From positions 24,910,156 to 24,974,155 of the forward strand of contig NC_059348.1 in NCBI RefSeq assembly GCF_019703515.2: a DNA stretch of 64,000 nucleotides, given 5' to 3'. Position numbers and translations under genes: made by a program. This stretch comes from Myxocyprinus asiaticus (Eukaryota > Chordata > Actinopteri > Cypriniformes > Catostomidae). The first letter of the stretch is position 1. Each line of letters opens with the position of its first letter. Below, in pieces: positions 11,484-21,844 of the stretch. The notes below the pieces were generated by a model that was not told where the DNA came from, did no database searches, and saw only the letters and a list, made by a program, of their open reading frames with translations.

Positions 11484-11971
11484 TGTCATGTCTAGATGTG
11501 TTTTTGTTCATATTTTGTGTTGATATCTTTTATTTTGAAAAGTGTTTCCATGTCATGTTATGTTCTGTTTCCTTGCCATGTCATGTGATTCCATGTTTCC
11601 ATGTCATGTCATGTGATCTTGCTGTTTCCCTCATGTTCATGTGTCCTGTTCCCATTGGTTATAGTCTTGTTATTAGTTCTGTTATGTAATTGGTTCATGG
11701 TCATTGTCTTGTTATCTTGTTTATTAGTTCAGTCTTGTGGTTGGTTGTCTTGTTTACTTGTTACCCATGTCTGTGTATTTAAGCCCTCATGTTTGCCATT
11801 GTCTTTTGTCAGGTATTGTTTATGTAATGTTGTTTGGTAGTCAAGTCAAATCAAGTCCATGTTTATGCTTCTGTTCATGGTTTTTGGATTTCATGTTTTT
11901 GAATAAACTGCACTTGGGTTCTTCACATCACCATCGTCTTCATCTGCCTGTCATTGCCAGCATTCGTTACA
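11484..11971 (+). repeat. 5' LTR of element 1
   Basis: 488 bp, TGTCATG...CGTTACA. It contains a TATA-like TATTTAAG (11776-11783), the predicted start near 11808, and AATAAA (11902-11907). It aligns end to end with the 3' LTR at 13194-13675 with scattered substitutions and small indels, so the insertion is not brand new. Confidence 0.92.
11776..11817 (+). promoter_or_regulatory. LTR core promoter and predicted RNA 5' end
   Basis: TATTTAAG at 11776-11783 lies 32 bp upstream of GTCAGGTATT (11808-11817). Those ten bases are a perfect reverse complement of the sequence at 11973-11982 just after the LTR. In self-primed LTR elements the mRNA 5' end anneals to the primer-binding site, so the match independently points to 11808 as the start. 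Confidence 0.65.
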
Positions 11972-11972
11972 G

Positions 11973-11982
11973 AATACCTGAC
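11973..11982 (+). other. Predicted self-primer binding site, element 1
   Basis: AATACCTGAC, two bases after the LTR end, pairs perfectly over ten bases with 11808-11817. The equivalent site of element 2 is at 39707-39717. Confidence 0.65.
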
Positions 11983-11988
11983 CGCAAA

Positions 11989-13104
11989 ATGAACCCAGCA
12001 GTTCAGCTTCTTCATTTACGTCAGGGGAATCGTCCCCTGGAGGAATATGTAGAGGACTTTTGTGCTCTGGCCAGCAGGGTCGATTTTAATGAGATTGCCC
12101 TCAAGGACTGTTTTCGCTTTGGGCTGAATGAGCCAATCTCCTCCTTGATGCCAGGCGGCCGGAGTACCTACAGCCTGACTCAATTTATCGACCTTGACCT
12201 ACTGATATGTGGTTCATTGTTCACTGTGGGGGAGGTGGACGCCAAGCCAGCGTCCCACGTCATGGTCGCCGAGCCAGGGTCCCACGTCATGGTCGCCGAG
12301 CCAGGGTCCCACGTTATGGTCGACGAGCCAGGGTCCCACGTCATGGTCGACAAGCCTGGGTCCCACGTCATGGTCGATGAGCCAGGGTCCCACGTCATGG
12401 TCGCAGAGCTTGCACCACCTTCTGCCCCTGATCCTGAGTCAGCTCTATGCCATGTCACAGCCACGCCAGATTCAGCTCCATGCCATGTCACAGCCACGCC
12501 AGAGTCAGCTCCATGCCATGTCACAGCCACGCCAGAGTCAGCTCCATGCCATGTCACAGCCACGCCAGAGTCAGCTCCATGCCATGTCACAGCCACGCCA
12601 AAGTCGGCTCCATGCCATGTCATAGCCACGCCAGAGTCAGCTCCATGCCATGTCACAGCCACGCCAGAGTCAGCTCCATGCCATGTCACAGCCATGCCAG
12701 AGTCAGCTCCATGCCATGTCACAGCAACACCTCAGCCTGCTCCATGCCATGTCACAGCAACATCTCAGTCTGCTTCATGCCATGTCACAGCCGAACCTCA
12801 GTCTGCTCAATGCCATGTCACAGCCGAACCTCAGTCTGCTCCATGCCATGTCACAGCCAAGCCCCAGACTGCTCCATGCCATGTCACAAGCAAGCCTCTG
12901 CTCCACAGTCCAGGCCCGTCTCAGCTCCATGGTCCAGGCCCGCCTCAGCTCCATGGTCCAGGCCCGCCTCAGCTCCATGGTCCAGGCCCACCTCTGCTCT
13001 ACGAGCCAGCACTCATGCCTGCCACGGCCAACGAGTCAGCATCCATGCCTACCATGGCCAAGTCAGGATACTGCCATACCATTTTACCACGTCATGCCAT
13101 GTAG
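11989..13104 (+). CDS. Gag-like protein with three classes of tandem repeat
   Basis: 371 codons from ATG at 11989. Residues 1-83 form a Gag-like domain with the motif [15 protein letters not shown], resembling the capsid-region pattern of Ty3/gypsy and sushi-type Gag. Residues 84-137 are six 9-residue repeats ending PGSHVM. Residues 149-302 are fourteen 11-residue repeats of the type ESAPCHVTATP. Residues 312-335 are three QLHGPGPP repeats, followed by a short unique tail. There is no CCHC zinc knuckle and no enzymatic domain. The frame is open through all repeats. The start was chosen because the homologous ORF of element 2 starts at the same place and the upstream frame is LTR. Its likely role is particle formation or RNA packaging, with enzymes supplied in trans (inference). 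Confidence 0.72.
   Translation: MNPAVQLLHLRQGNRPLEEYVEDFCALASRVDFNEIALKDCFRFGLNEPISSLMPGGRSTYSLTQFIDLDLLICGSLFTVGEVDAKPASHVMVAEPGSHVMVAEPGSHVMVDEPGSHVMVDKPGSHVMVDEPGSHVMVAELAPPSAPDPESALCHVTATPDSAPCHVTATPESAPCHVTATPESAPCHVTATPESAPCHVTATPKSAPCHVIATPESAPCHVTATPESAPCHVTAMPESAPCHVTATPQPAPCHVTATSQSASCHVTAEPQSAQCHVTAEPQSAPCHVTAKPQTAPCHVTSKPLLHSPGPSQLHGPGPPQLHGPGPPQLHGPGPPLLYEPALMPATANESASMPTMAKSGYCHTILPRHAM
12238..12399 (+). repeat. 27-bp coding minisatellite, 6 copies
   Basis: Six units encode (V/D)(A/D)(E/K)P(G/A)SHVM with no frame disruption. Confidence 0.88.
12433..12894 (+). repeat. 33-bp coding minisatellite, 14 copies
   Basis: Fourteen units encode P-x-S-A-P-C-H-V-T-A-x, the later ones more diverged. 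All three forward frames and one reverse frame are open here because the period is a multiple of three and the unit lacks stops. Only the frame continuous with the Gag-like domain is taken as coding. Confidence 0.9.
12922..12993 (+). repeat. 24-bp coding minisatellite, 3 copies
   Basis: Three consecutive units each encode QLHGPGPP, near the C-terminus of the Gag-like ORF. Confidence 0.85.
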
Positions 13105-13185
13105 CCACGTCAAGTCACCACCCCCCCCCCACGCCCAGCTCCCTCTTGAACTCTGTGTTTTTGTTTTGGGGCATCGGGAGCCATC

Positions 13186-13193
13186 GGGGGATA
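13186..13193 (+). other. Polypurine tract, element 1
   Basis: GGGGGATA directly abuts the 3' LTR. Element 2 has GTGGGGGGATA in the same position, so the site is conserved between the two copies. Confidence 0.6.
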
Positions 13194-13675
13194 TGTCACA
13201 TCTAGACGTGTTTTTGTTCATGTTTTGTGTTAATGTCTTTTATTTTGAAAAGTGTTTCCATGTCATGTTATTTCCTGTTTCCTTGCCATGTCATGTGATT
13301 CCCTGTTTCCATGTCAAGTCATGTGATTATCTTGTTTCCATCATGTTCATGTATCCTGTTCCCATTGGTTATAATCTTGTTATTAGTTCTGTTATGTCAT
13401 TGGTTCATGGTCATTGTCTTGTTATCTTGTTTGTTAGTTCAGTCTTGTGATTGGTTGTCTTGTTTACTTGTTACCCATGTCTGTGTATTTAAGCCCTCAT
13501 GTTTGCCATTGTCTCATGTCAGGTATTGTTTTGTAACGTTGTTTGGTAGTCAAGTCAAGCCCATGTTTATTTTTCTGTTCATGGTTTTTGGATTTCACAT
13601 TTTTTAATAAACTGCACTTGGGTTCTTCACATCACCATCGTCTTCATCTGCCTGTCATTGCCAGCATTCGTTACA
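13194..13675 (+). repeat. 3' LTR of element 1
   Basis: 482 bp, starting TGTCACATC and ending CGTTACA, followed by the target duplication TTATG. It carries the same TATA-like box, GTCAGGTATT start word and AATAAA as the 5' LTR. Confidence 0.92.
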
Positions 13676-13949
13676 TTATGAATGGAAGACATTGTAACAC
13701 TGAATAAGGCGGCTCTAGAAATGGAAATCCCTCCTTTCAGTTAAGAGAGTCAATCACCTTTTTGATAGAGACATCATCTGTCAGTTAACTCTAGAATGTG
13801 CATGTGTATTAGCTGGACCAGCACCATTCCCATTAAAATCATGGTATTCAGAGTGTTTTCTGACGCAGTGTAAACTCTAGTGTGTAGACACCCAAAGAGA
13901 TCTGAACTGTCATCAGTGAATACACTGTATTCAAAGAATGAACTATCAC

Positions 13950-14060
13950 CATTGTGCACATGAGCAAGGCACTTAACCCCAGGTTGCTCGAGTGGGATTT
14001 TCCCTGTATTAAGCATACTGTAAGTCCCTTTGGATAAAAATGTCAGTAAAATGACAAATT
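13950..14060 (+). mobile_element. SINE tail fragment
   Basis: The words GAGCAAGGCACTTAACCCC and then GTAAGTCCCTTTGGATAAAA, with a 'gtcagtaaaatgac' end, match the shared 3' body of widespread fish SINEs. The tRNA head is missing. Confidence 0.6.
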
Positions 14061-15094
14061 AGATAAATTAGCTAACCAATTCAGACCATGTTGTCTTCTA
14101 ACATTGAGCATGACCTGCAGTCCTAAGCTGTTCACTAGTATGGCAGGGGGAAAAAATATGAGGACGAGCAACTGGCAAACAGACAGAAATATCTGTTAAA
14201 TAACTGTGGGCAGTATTTAGATAGAGGCCAGAACAGAGGGCATGGAAGTGTTGCTGACCCATTCAATGCCAGATGGCTGTAGCAGCACAGACGCTCTCTG
14301 CATGGTTCTGGCCAAACCTGTGAGAGTTAGATGTATCATGAAAACTGATCTATGCGCATGCCAAGCCTCAGCTTTCTGTTCAACACCAATCTGCAAAACT
14401 TTCATTACTCTGGCAGTAATAAATCACAAGTGAGAAAAGAGTAAGGTGTATGCATCTGGACATGCAACAGCAGGCCAAGCCCCATCCAAAAATGATGTTG
14501 TGAAAGCAACTAATTTGTTCCTGTGGTTTTGGAGGGTGCATTCTGCATGCTTAGCTCTTGAAGTGAGTTTGAAAGTTGATTAGCAGCAAATACAACAGTC
14601 ACGAGTCTTGCTGACAGAAAAGGAGTTTGTCCTCCTTGAGAGGATTTAGGCAAGCTTTTATTTGATCTTGGAGTCAGCCGCGGCTCAACAAGCCATTTGT
14701 TTAACAGAGAGATGCACTGCTATGTGTGTCAATGTGTCAGCTCTAAGCACACAAATCTGGCAACTGTTGATCTGGAATTCCCGTTGGTGTCAATCTTTCG
14801 CAGGATGAAACAAAGCTGGCTGACTGAACTGCCTCTCCATGTCTGTTTTATTTCACACTTTGACTTAACAGGAACCAAGTTCTTATATTCTACCTCAGAT
14901 ATAGCTGTTGATTCTGTCCAACATCTCCATTGCAATTTGTCTCGAAACAACACGGTTAACATAGAAGCCACAAACACAGGACTTGTTGACATTTAAATAA
15001 CAAAGATGGCATGTCTTGAACTTACAAACACTGAATGTTGAAGGTGAAATATGCATTTGATAAAAGTTCAAATACTTTTACAAAGCTCCTAATC
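14061..15094. other. Non-coding DNA
   Basis: 14600-14990 is low in repeats and moderately balanced. Overlapping frames on both strands at 14697-14996 have no domain. Nothing else is recognised. Confidence 0.5.
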
Positions 15095-15335
15095 TTAAAG
15101 AGATTAGCTAAATATGAAAATTATGTCATTATTTAATCACCCTCATATTATTCCAAGCCAGGTTGTTAACCTCTGTTACCATTCCTTTCATTGCATCATT
15201 TTCCATATTGTGAAAGTGTATGGATAAACTTTCATCTCTTTTTATGTTCCACAGAAGAAAGTCAAACTTTTGAACAACATGACAGTGAGAATCACAGAAT
15301 CTTCATTTTTTTTTTTTTTTTTTACTTTCCCTTTA
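15095..15335. mobile_element. Foldback-family MITE copy
   Basis: The left end begins TTAAAGAGATTAGC and the right end is CTTTCCCTTTAA. The middle has the family words 'atttaatcaccctcat' and 'ccacagaagaaagtc'. It is a diverged copy of the palindromic family best seen at 29512-30109. A T-run sits near the right end. Confidence 0.65.
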
Positions 15336-17350
15336 ATATGCAGAGTCAACTTAGCCCTACATAGGGCAAGAACATAACGACACCACAGAAAATTAATGTA
15401 TTGCTATTTTCCAACACATTAGGGCCCAAGTAGTACATTTCCATGTTTCTCTTTAAAAGATTGCTTTTATTTTCAATTAAAATAACATTGCAAAGGAACA
15501 TTTCCCTTCAGGTCAGCAGCTGCTTTCTCAAAAAATGCCACCATACTTTTAGAGTTTGAGTTGATTCCTGCATTTATATACAAAATCATATGACCTCAGT
15601 ATTTGCAGGAATCCCTTCTTAATATTTTTCACACACAAAACAAATATCGACCAATGGCAAACAGAGGGAGAGTTTTAGAAACCTGTCTGAAAACAATCAT
15701 CATTTGCAATTAATTTTGGTGACGCTAGTGGTGCAGAATTTGGACACTTACCCTTTAATCCTCAGTTCTGCTGTTGCATTAAAAACAGTCAATATCACAT
15801 CACTTAAGCAAAGGCCTAACAGATTGTTTCTCACATAGAGTCTCGGCTACATTAAAAATGTGTATTGCTCAGTAAAAGAGCTGCAGCAGAGCAGATAATT
15901 GATTTGCTTATTTTGCTTTGTGCCGATAGGCCTCTATTTATTCCACAGCGAAATTGTCAAAGGCAATTGAAGGGCAGATGGCACGCATACCGATCACCTC
16001 AGCGCGCTCTTAGTCTCACAAAGCAAGCGTCCTACCCTGAACCACACATATATCAATGCAGATGAAAATGCCCTGCTGGACTAATTATCACAGAATAATT
16101 AAAGATATGACCTGCATGGAGAGGGGAGAGGAGAGTCGGGAGGAGGGGGGTCTTGTCTGAAGGTGGTCCTGATGATGGAGTAAACAAAGGTAGTGTGCAG
16201 CCCCCAGGAGATGATTATGTATCAAAAGGTCAGAGCTTATACAAGAGCAAAGAGGGAGGGGGAAGGGAGAACGAGCGAGGTGGAGACACAGAGACAGAGA
16301 TGGGCGAAACACAATTTTGTGGCCCTTTCAGAGCATTCGAATATTTTAAGTGTAGCCACTTGACCATGAGGACTGCAATGCCCTGTTGAGAGCTTTCATA
16401 GGCCACAACAACGCAAGACTGCTGATGGCTATTTCGTGAAAACATTAGTTGCACTAATAGCCTTGAGCGAATGGTCAGAAGGCCTTTTCTCTTGACATTC
16501 ATGAAGGACCTGAGTAGCCCAGCAGAAGAAGTTTATTAATTACGCCAAGATGGCTTATAATTCCGGGAAATAAAAAAAAGCAAGAAATTCGGACCAATGC
16601 CAGGAATTCTGGAAGCGCCTTCCATAAATGGACTAACACCTGCAATGTAACTGGCCAACCTTCACCCAAAACCCCCACAACTGTCAAGCACATTCCAGAG
16701 AAAGAACAGTTACCATGGAAACCTGGGATTTCCAGAGAAATCCAAAAGATGCTCCGTTGTATGTTCATTCATTCAGAACACATAAACACTTTAAATTATA
16801 TGCCGAATGAACATCATGTGACTATGAAAACTTTCCTTTAAATGATTCCTTTGTATTTTCTTTTTAACCGGACACAAAACGAATGCTTTTCTCTTTCACA
16901 AGGCACAAAACAAACTTTTCTTGGGTTTTACAATGCATATACATATATTATGAACTTTAAAACTATCAAAAGACTCAATTGTAACATTGTTATACACTGC
17001 ACAATGCATAGTCTGTTTTGCTATACCAAAAAATGACAAAATGATCTCACACAAATGATTAGAACCTGATTGTAAACTTTAACATATGTGTTACGACTTG
17101 TAATCATTGTTATAACTGACAAATTTGGATATTGTCGTTTTTATCTTGTTTTATTCATGCTATATCACTAGTATTGTGATCGTTTACTTTAAACATATCA
17201 TGCCTTCTATTGTTGAGTTTCATGTTGCATGTCTCCAATGCTAAAGAAGTTATTTTTATCACAATATTAAAATGCATGATTAAAACATTGCCCTTTCTGA
17301 GCGGGAAACAAAATCTTCACACACACAGAGAACTCATAAATCACCTTTAA
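15336..17350. other. Non-coding DNA, with a repeat-free stretch at 16250-16560
   Basis: 16250-16560 is balanced and repeat-free, with an AT-hook-like TTTATTAATTACG, so it could be a conserved element (low confidence). A minus-strand AGG|GTAAGT donor-like site near 15753 ends in CCTTTAA-type sequence typical of the local MITE ends and is not accepted as an exon. Purine-rich simple sequence lies at 16120-16300. Confidence 0.45.
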
Positions 17351-17352
17351 GA

Positions 17353-18124
17353 ATGTGGTAAGGAACTTCCGCATGCCACTTCTGATTGGCTTAGAACCTT
17401 TTCAGGGTTGGACCAGACAGAACGGGTTAAAAGACCCGCCATGACAATTTCTCACTCTCTCTGGTCAGTGATTCTCTGGTACTGCTCCTTGAGAAGGGCC
17501 TAGGTCCAGCCCTAAACTCCCTTGAGACCACGAGGCCCCATCCAGTGTCCTCATCAGCTAAGTTCACGAAGTCTCCAGAATGTAGAAGTGCAAACTTCTT
17601 CTACAGCCGTCTCCGAGGCTCTGCTGCTTTTTCATCAACAATCCAGTGTGCATATTCAATTTCTGAGGAAATTGACACTCCAGCTTCATCAGAACTTCAA
17701 GACATTCTAACTAAACACTTCCATAAGCCAAGCTAAAAGGACATTAAAGGACCTCAAGGAACTTCACCAAACTTCAACGCCAAACAACAAACGTAACGCA
17801 AGTACAAACCTCCAAACTTTCGTTGAAAGTGCTGGTGTCTCTTTAATATAATTTGAGTAACCTGATCTCAAATTAAGGCGTACTAGAAATATTTGGTGGT
17901 TTTAAGGCAAGGTCTAGACTCCATAAAGTTCATTTTCTTGTCACATTTTATTTCCATTCATTCTCTGTCAAAACTCATTCATTAATCTGTGTTCATGTTT
18001 GTCTATTGTGGTAGTTTAGTTTTATGTTGTAGATTAGTCAATAAACTTTGTTTTTTATTTGAAGAGAAGTTGACTGTGATATATTTTGATAAATAAATCT
18101 GTCACTTGAATTTTAAGATTACAC
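17353..18124 (+). mobile_element. Possible solo LTR
   Basis: Begins TGTGGTAAGG, has a TTAAAAG box at about 17427, and near its end GTCAATAAACTTTG (an AATAAA signal) before a T-rich tail ending GATTACA. This layout looks like U3-R-U5 of an LTR. The TG...CA boundaries are tentative and no matching 5-bp target duplication was found. No partner LTR is in the window. Confidence 0.35.
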
Positions 18125-19095
18125 TACATGCTCAAACAATATTTCAACATATTTGTGATATTATTTTCAGTGGCCATGAGAACAGTATTGCTCTAGTCTA
18201 AAGAGTTAACAGATACATTACGTCAAGTCAGCGCTGGCTGCAAGTTGAAAGACGAAAAGATTAATTCTGTTCACTGTTCCCTGAATTATTCACAGTTCCC
18301 TTCTTGAGCTAAATTCCTTACATATAAATTATTAGTAGATACAAATAACCAGTTGTATTACGTATTAAATGGTGGAGATTTTTTTTTATTTAGATTTCTA
18401 ATCTGCTCATTTGTCATTTATCTTACAAATTGGCTGAACATGACCAATATTGCAAATCACTTAGTCTTTGTGTTGTATTTTATATTGTTTCCTACATTAT
18501 TTTGGTGGTCGAGTGCAGCCAAGAATAAAACTAATTACTTACTAATTCCCTACATTCAGTAATGACGTTTAAACGATAACTCCTGCTATGATGACCCTTA
18601 AACATGGTCTACGTGGGCTAACTTGTATCTCCATGAGACTTAAATAGCAGTGTCTTCAAAATTTTTTACCTCTTTTGCCATTTTGGATCAACTTGGACTA
18701 GAAATTTTATGTTGACCCCTCCAGAGAGCGGGCACTCTAGCTAAAAGCTGAGTGTAGTAGGCCGAGTAGTGGTTTGGGGAGCTTTTTAAGGTATCCAGCA
18801 TTTCCTCCTCCATAAGGGATAAAAAAACACAGAGTGCTCATTCACATGCACGCGTGAATGGCATACTCATATCATATGGGTGATTTGATAGTGGAGCTTC
18901 AAGCTCAGCCATGTATGCAGAGGCTTTGGAGTGTCTAGATCATGTTTGCCTACAGAGAATGCAGGGTAGCATTTACCATACAAGAATCTGTCAGATTATT
19001 TCTGGCAATTCCTTTAAATCAAATCAGTGTTTGCCAGTGCAAGTGGCACTTTTTGAAATGGAATGCTTGATTCAGTTTTCTCACTAAAGGTGTCT
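18125..19095. other. Non-coding DNA; 18700-19080 low in repeats
   Basis: AT-rich until about 18600, then a balanced repeat-free stretch that could be conserved non-coding DNA. No exon signal is seen. Confidence 0.45.
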
Positions 19096-19096
19096 G

Positions 19097-19097
<1 letters not shown>

Positions 19098-19135
<38 letters not shown>

Positions 19136-19171
19136 AGATTATTTAGGTTTTTTTTTTTTTTTTTTTTTTCA
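19098..19171. repeat. (CA)n tract and adjacent poly-T
   Basis: About 17 CA units (19098-19131), then a T-run at 19148-19169. Confidence 0.92.
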
Positions 19172-19593
19172 AAGCTGAAATTAGCTCAGTGGGAGGGAAC
19201 AGTAATCACAAAGAGGGAAGCACCTGCTCGGATACAGGTGTATAAAAGCTATTAACACAGAGAGAAGAAACAGTGGGAAGGCACAGTAAACTCACTCAAG
19301 TTGTGACAAATTGATAACAATGTTGTGTACTTTTTTAAATATAGAGTTTATTTAGGGCTTCATATTATCAATGGAACATTTGTCATGACTTAATGATAAA
19401 GGCACATTCAGTGTCTAGTAAAATAATGTACCACCAAAAGCAGAATATGTTAACTAACTTACACTGATATAATATTGAATTGCATAATGAATTACATTAC
19501 AATGAATTTATGAAAGTAATAGATAAAGAACTGGAAATAATAATCAAAAATCGTTCACATTTTACAAAAGCACACCTAAACACTTGTTTGTAG

Positions 19594-19695
19594 GATAATA
19601 TAATATAATATAATATAATATAATATAATATAATATAATATAATATAATAAAATATAATATACCTTGAGTATTAAGATATAATATAATATACCTT
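19594..19695. repeat. (AATAT)n pentanucleotide repeat
   Basis: Roughly a dozen TAATA/AATAT units, then two partial repeats separated by 'accttgag', which itself occurs twice and suggests slippage of a larger unit. Confidence 0.9.
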
Positions 19696-19699
19696 GAGA

Positions 19700-20860
19700 A
19701 GTCCAGAATCCAGATCTGTAATATGTATTATATTAGTAATATGTCACTAGGCTATATAATAACGTAAGTAATATGTTTTGTTTTGGGGGCTGGGGACTTT
19801 TCGTGAACAGCTCTTAATTTCATAAGCCTCCAGTTATTTTCACAAGCTCTGTGGCTAAGATGAAAATGCAATTTGCATTTTGCCTCCATGACTAGCAGGC
19901 CTTTTTCAAGCAGAAAATAAAAGAAGCAAGTTTTGCAGTTAAAATCAAGTATTTCTTAACAGTTATGTGTGACAATTACATCTTCAACCCACACATATAT
20001 AGATTATTTATATATATAAAAAAACTAAAGTATTATTTTTTCTGAGCAGACAGTATGTCAGTCCATGTTTTGAAGTCATTTTTTTAATATATATACAGTA
20101 TAAAGTTTCATCTTTAGTTTTAAAACCAGCGAAGGCATTAAAAATGTTACATTCATCTTAAATATATTCAGTTATATTTACATAATTATGTTAAATATGA
20201 TACAAACAACATATACCTGTAACTGTGCTTAATAATAGCATAATTTTCACTGATAGGCAGTAATCTTGGATGATTGCTTTAAATGGGGCATCTCTGCAAA
20301 CACTGACCATCTTTAAATGCTATAGGCCTCATTGGCTTTCACCAGCATAAGCGAACTCAGACATCTGTGTAATCACTAAAAAGTAATAACTGGTTTTGAA
20401 AATATTTTTTTCTGGGTTTACCTTTATCTGACAGAGAAAGATGTTCAGTCTGAGAAACTGCCCATGCTTCAGTCAGAATCAACCAATAATTGCTCGTAAT
20501 ACTGAGTGGTTAATGCTATGTGCCCTGAAGTAAAAGCCCCATTTCTGTTTTGCCAACTATTATGTTGCCTCTATTTAGGCGTGTTTTGTAATTAGGCTTG
20601 AAGCCCCTCCCCTATCTTAGCAAAGCCTCTTTAGACTCCCATTGCTGTCAACTGAATGCTGAAAACTGTACGCCTAATGCCATCTCAAAATCAATCTGTG
20701 TGAACACCCCATGCAGCCCAGAGCTCCCGCTGGTGCTCGGGACTAACAATAAAGACCAGTAAATGTATTCCTATCAGCCAGGCAAGCAGACATGTGTACA
20801 CTAAAACACTCCCCAAAGAGAGCAAAAATAAATGCCGTCCCCCCCAAACCTCCCACTTCC
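19700..20860. other. AT-rich non-coding DNA
   Basis: No bounded repeat or exon is recognised. Confidence 0.55.
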
Positions 20861-20865
20861 CCTCA

Positions 20866-20902
20866 CAAACACACACACACACACACACGTAGAAAAAAAA
20901 AA
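20866..20902. repeat. (CA)n with adjacent poly-A
   Basis: A short CA tract followed by ACGTAG and an A-run. Confidence 0.85.
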
Positions 20903-21178
20903 AACATGCACACATATAGTGTGAAATGTAAAATACCAGTCGTTGGATAGTGGTACATAAAACTGCACTTTGCTAGAATGGGTGGCACAATGTAGGTGGA
21001 GACATTCTTTGCGGTACCCTGAGAGGATACAGCTCTGACAAGCAAGCACTCTGTGTCCTGTTGCAGCTGAAGCTAATGGCAATACAAAAGCTTACAGCAC
21101 AGAAATCAAGAAGACCACAGTGAAAATGATTATCTGTCTAGTTGCTAAATAAATGGAGCACAAAAGAAGACACTTTGG

Positions 21179-21409
21179 GTGTTCTCTTCACTAGCCACAG
21201 TACAAAGGCACCCCTCAGTTAGAAGTTTTCGGACCAGTGGAGGTTATCTCCCCGAAGACACAGTTGAAGATGACTCTCCTCAACTACGCGTATTCTTAAG
21301 CAATAACAACGAGAGCCGTATTATCCACCCAAGAATACCCGTCACCGAAGAGAGCCTTAGAAAAAGGGGGGGATATTCGCCTGACTTTCAGCCATCCACA
21401 GTGGCCTAG
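21179..21409 (+). other. Coding-like stretch, unassigned
   Basis: A 76-codon frame (opening on GTG, not ATG) with mixed, protein-like composition: a polar Ser/Arg/Pro-rich peptide including RHPSVRSFRTSGGYLPEDT and HPRIPVTEESLRKRGGY. A pyrimidine-rich ...CACTAGCCACAG precedes it at about 21182-21210 and could be an acceptor inside the frame. There is no donor, no known domain and no homolog recognised. It may be an exon, a decayed gene piece, or chance. Confidence 0.2.
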
Positions 21410-21630
21410 GCCAAACCAGAGTTCTCTCTCTAGGGGAATTGATTGAAGATGCCCTTTACCACAAGGCAAGGCCCCCATCAAAGGTTGCATCTGCAGACAG
21501 AAATGAACACACTTTGCATTTGGAGCAGGAGAGGGAGAAACTGCTAGGGAGGATATTGCATGTAAAATGTGGCCCTTCCCTGGGTTTAACTAGTTATGTG
21601 GAGAGGCAGATGGTGAGGGGATCGTCTTAC

Positions 21631-21714
21631 CTGGGAGAGGGGGCTCATGGATCTCACATCTTGTCCACAGTCCAGCCCGGCCCCTGGGGTGGCTCTATTA
21701 GCACTTGCAAACAT
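21631..21714 (-). CDS. Possible short 5' coding exon, unassigned
   Basis: On the minus strand an ATG opens 28 codons (MFASANRATPGAGLDCG, then ending SMSPLSQ). The frame runs directly into CAG|GTAAGACG, a strong donor. The local GC content is higher than its surroundings. No downstream exon was found, and the ATG context is only moderate, so this may equally be a non-coding exon or chance. Confidence 0.22.
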
Positions 21715-21802
21715 CCAAGCAAAATCTGGGGCAATGAAAAGAGTAGAAATTAAAAGTTGTCAGTGCCTGTGTTAACCAAAGAACATGATTTGTGGGACAG
21801 TC

Positions 21803-21844
21803 TGGATGGATGGATGGATGGATGGATTGATTGGATGGATGGAT
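21803..21844. repeat. (GGAT)n microsatellite
   Basis: About nine GGAT/GATG units with one TTGATT interruption. Confidence 0.9.

Larger units (their letters stand above)
11484..13675 (+). mobile_element. Complete non-autonomous, self-primed-type LTR retroelement (element 1)
   Basis: Two similar LTRs (488 and 482 bp), each starting TGTCA and ending TTACA, bound an internal region coding only a Gag-like protein. A perfect 5-bp target duplication TTATG flanks it (11479-11483 and 13676-13680), so the ends are exact. There is no tRNA-type primer site (TGG). Instead AATACCTGAC just inside the 5' LTR is complementary to GTCAGGTATT at the predicted transcript start in the LTR. This is the Tf1/sushi-type self-priming layout, known in fish. 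A G-rich polypurine-like tract precedes the 3' LTR. No protease, RT or integrase is visible. It belongs to the same family as the element at 39139-41361. Confidence 0.88.

Noticed and set aside
12180..13450. Overlapping alternative frames (252, 266 and 138 codons forward, 180 reverse) in element 1
   Set aside because: The 33-bp and 27-bp repeats are multiples of three without stops, so several frames stay open. Only the frame starting at 11989 continues into the Gag-like domain shared with element 2.
15745..15850. Minus-strand exon ending AGG|GTAAGT
   Set aside because: The sequence at the donor matches the TTAAAGGG-type ends of local MITEs, and the upstream acceptor is doubtful.
17353..18124. 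Full LTR retrotransposon
   Set aside because: No second LTR, primer site or internal coding region is found nearby. It is kept only as a possible solo LTR.
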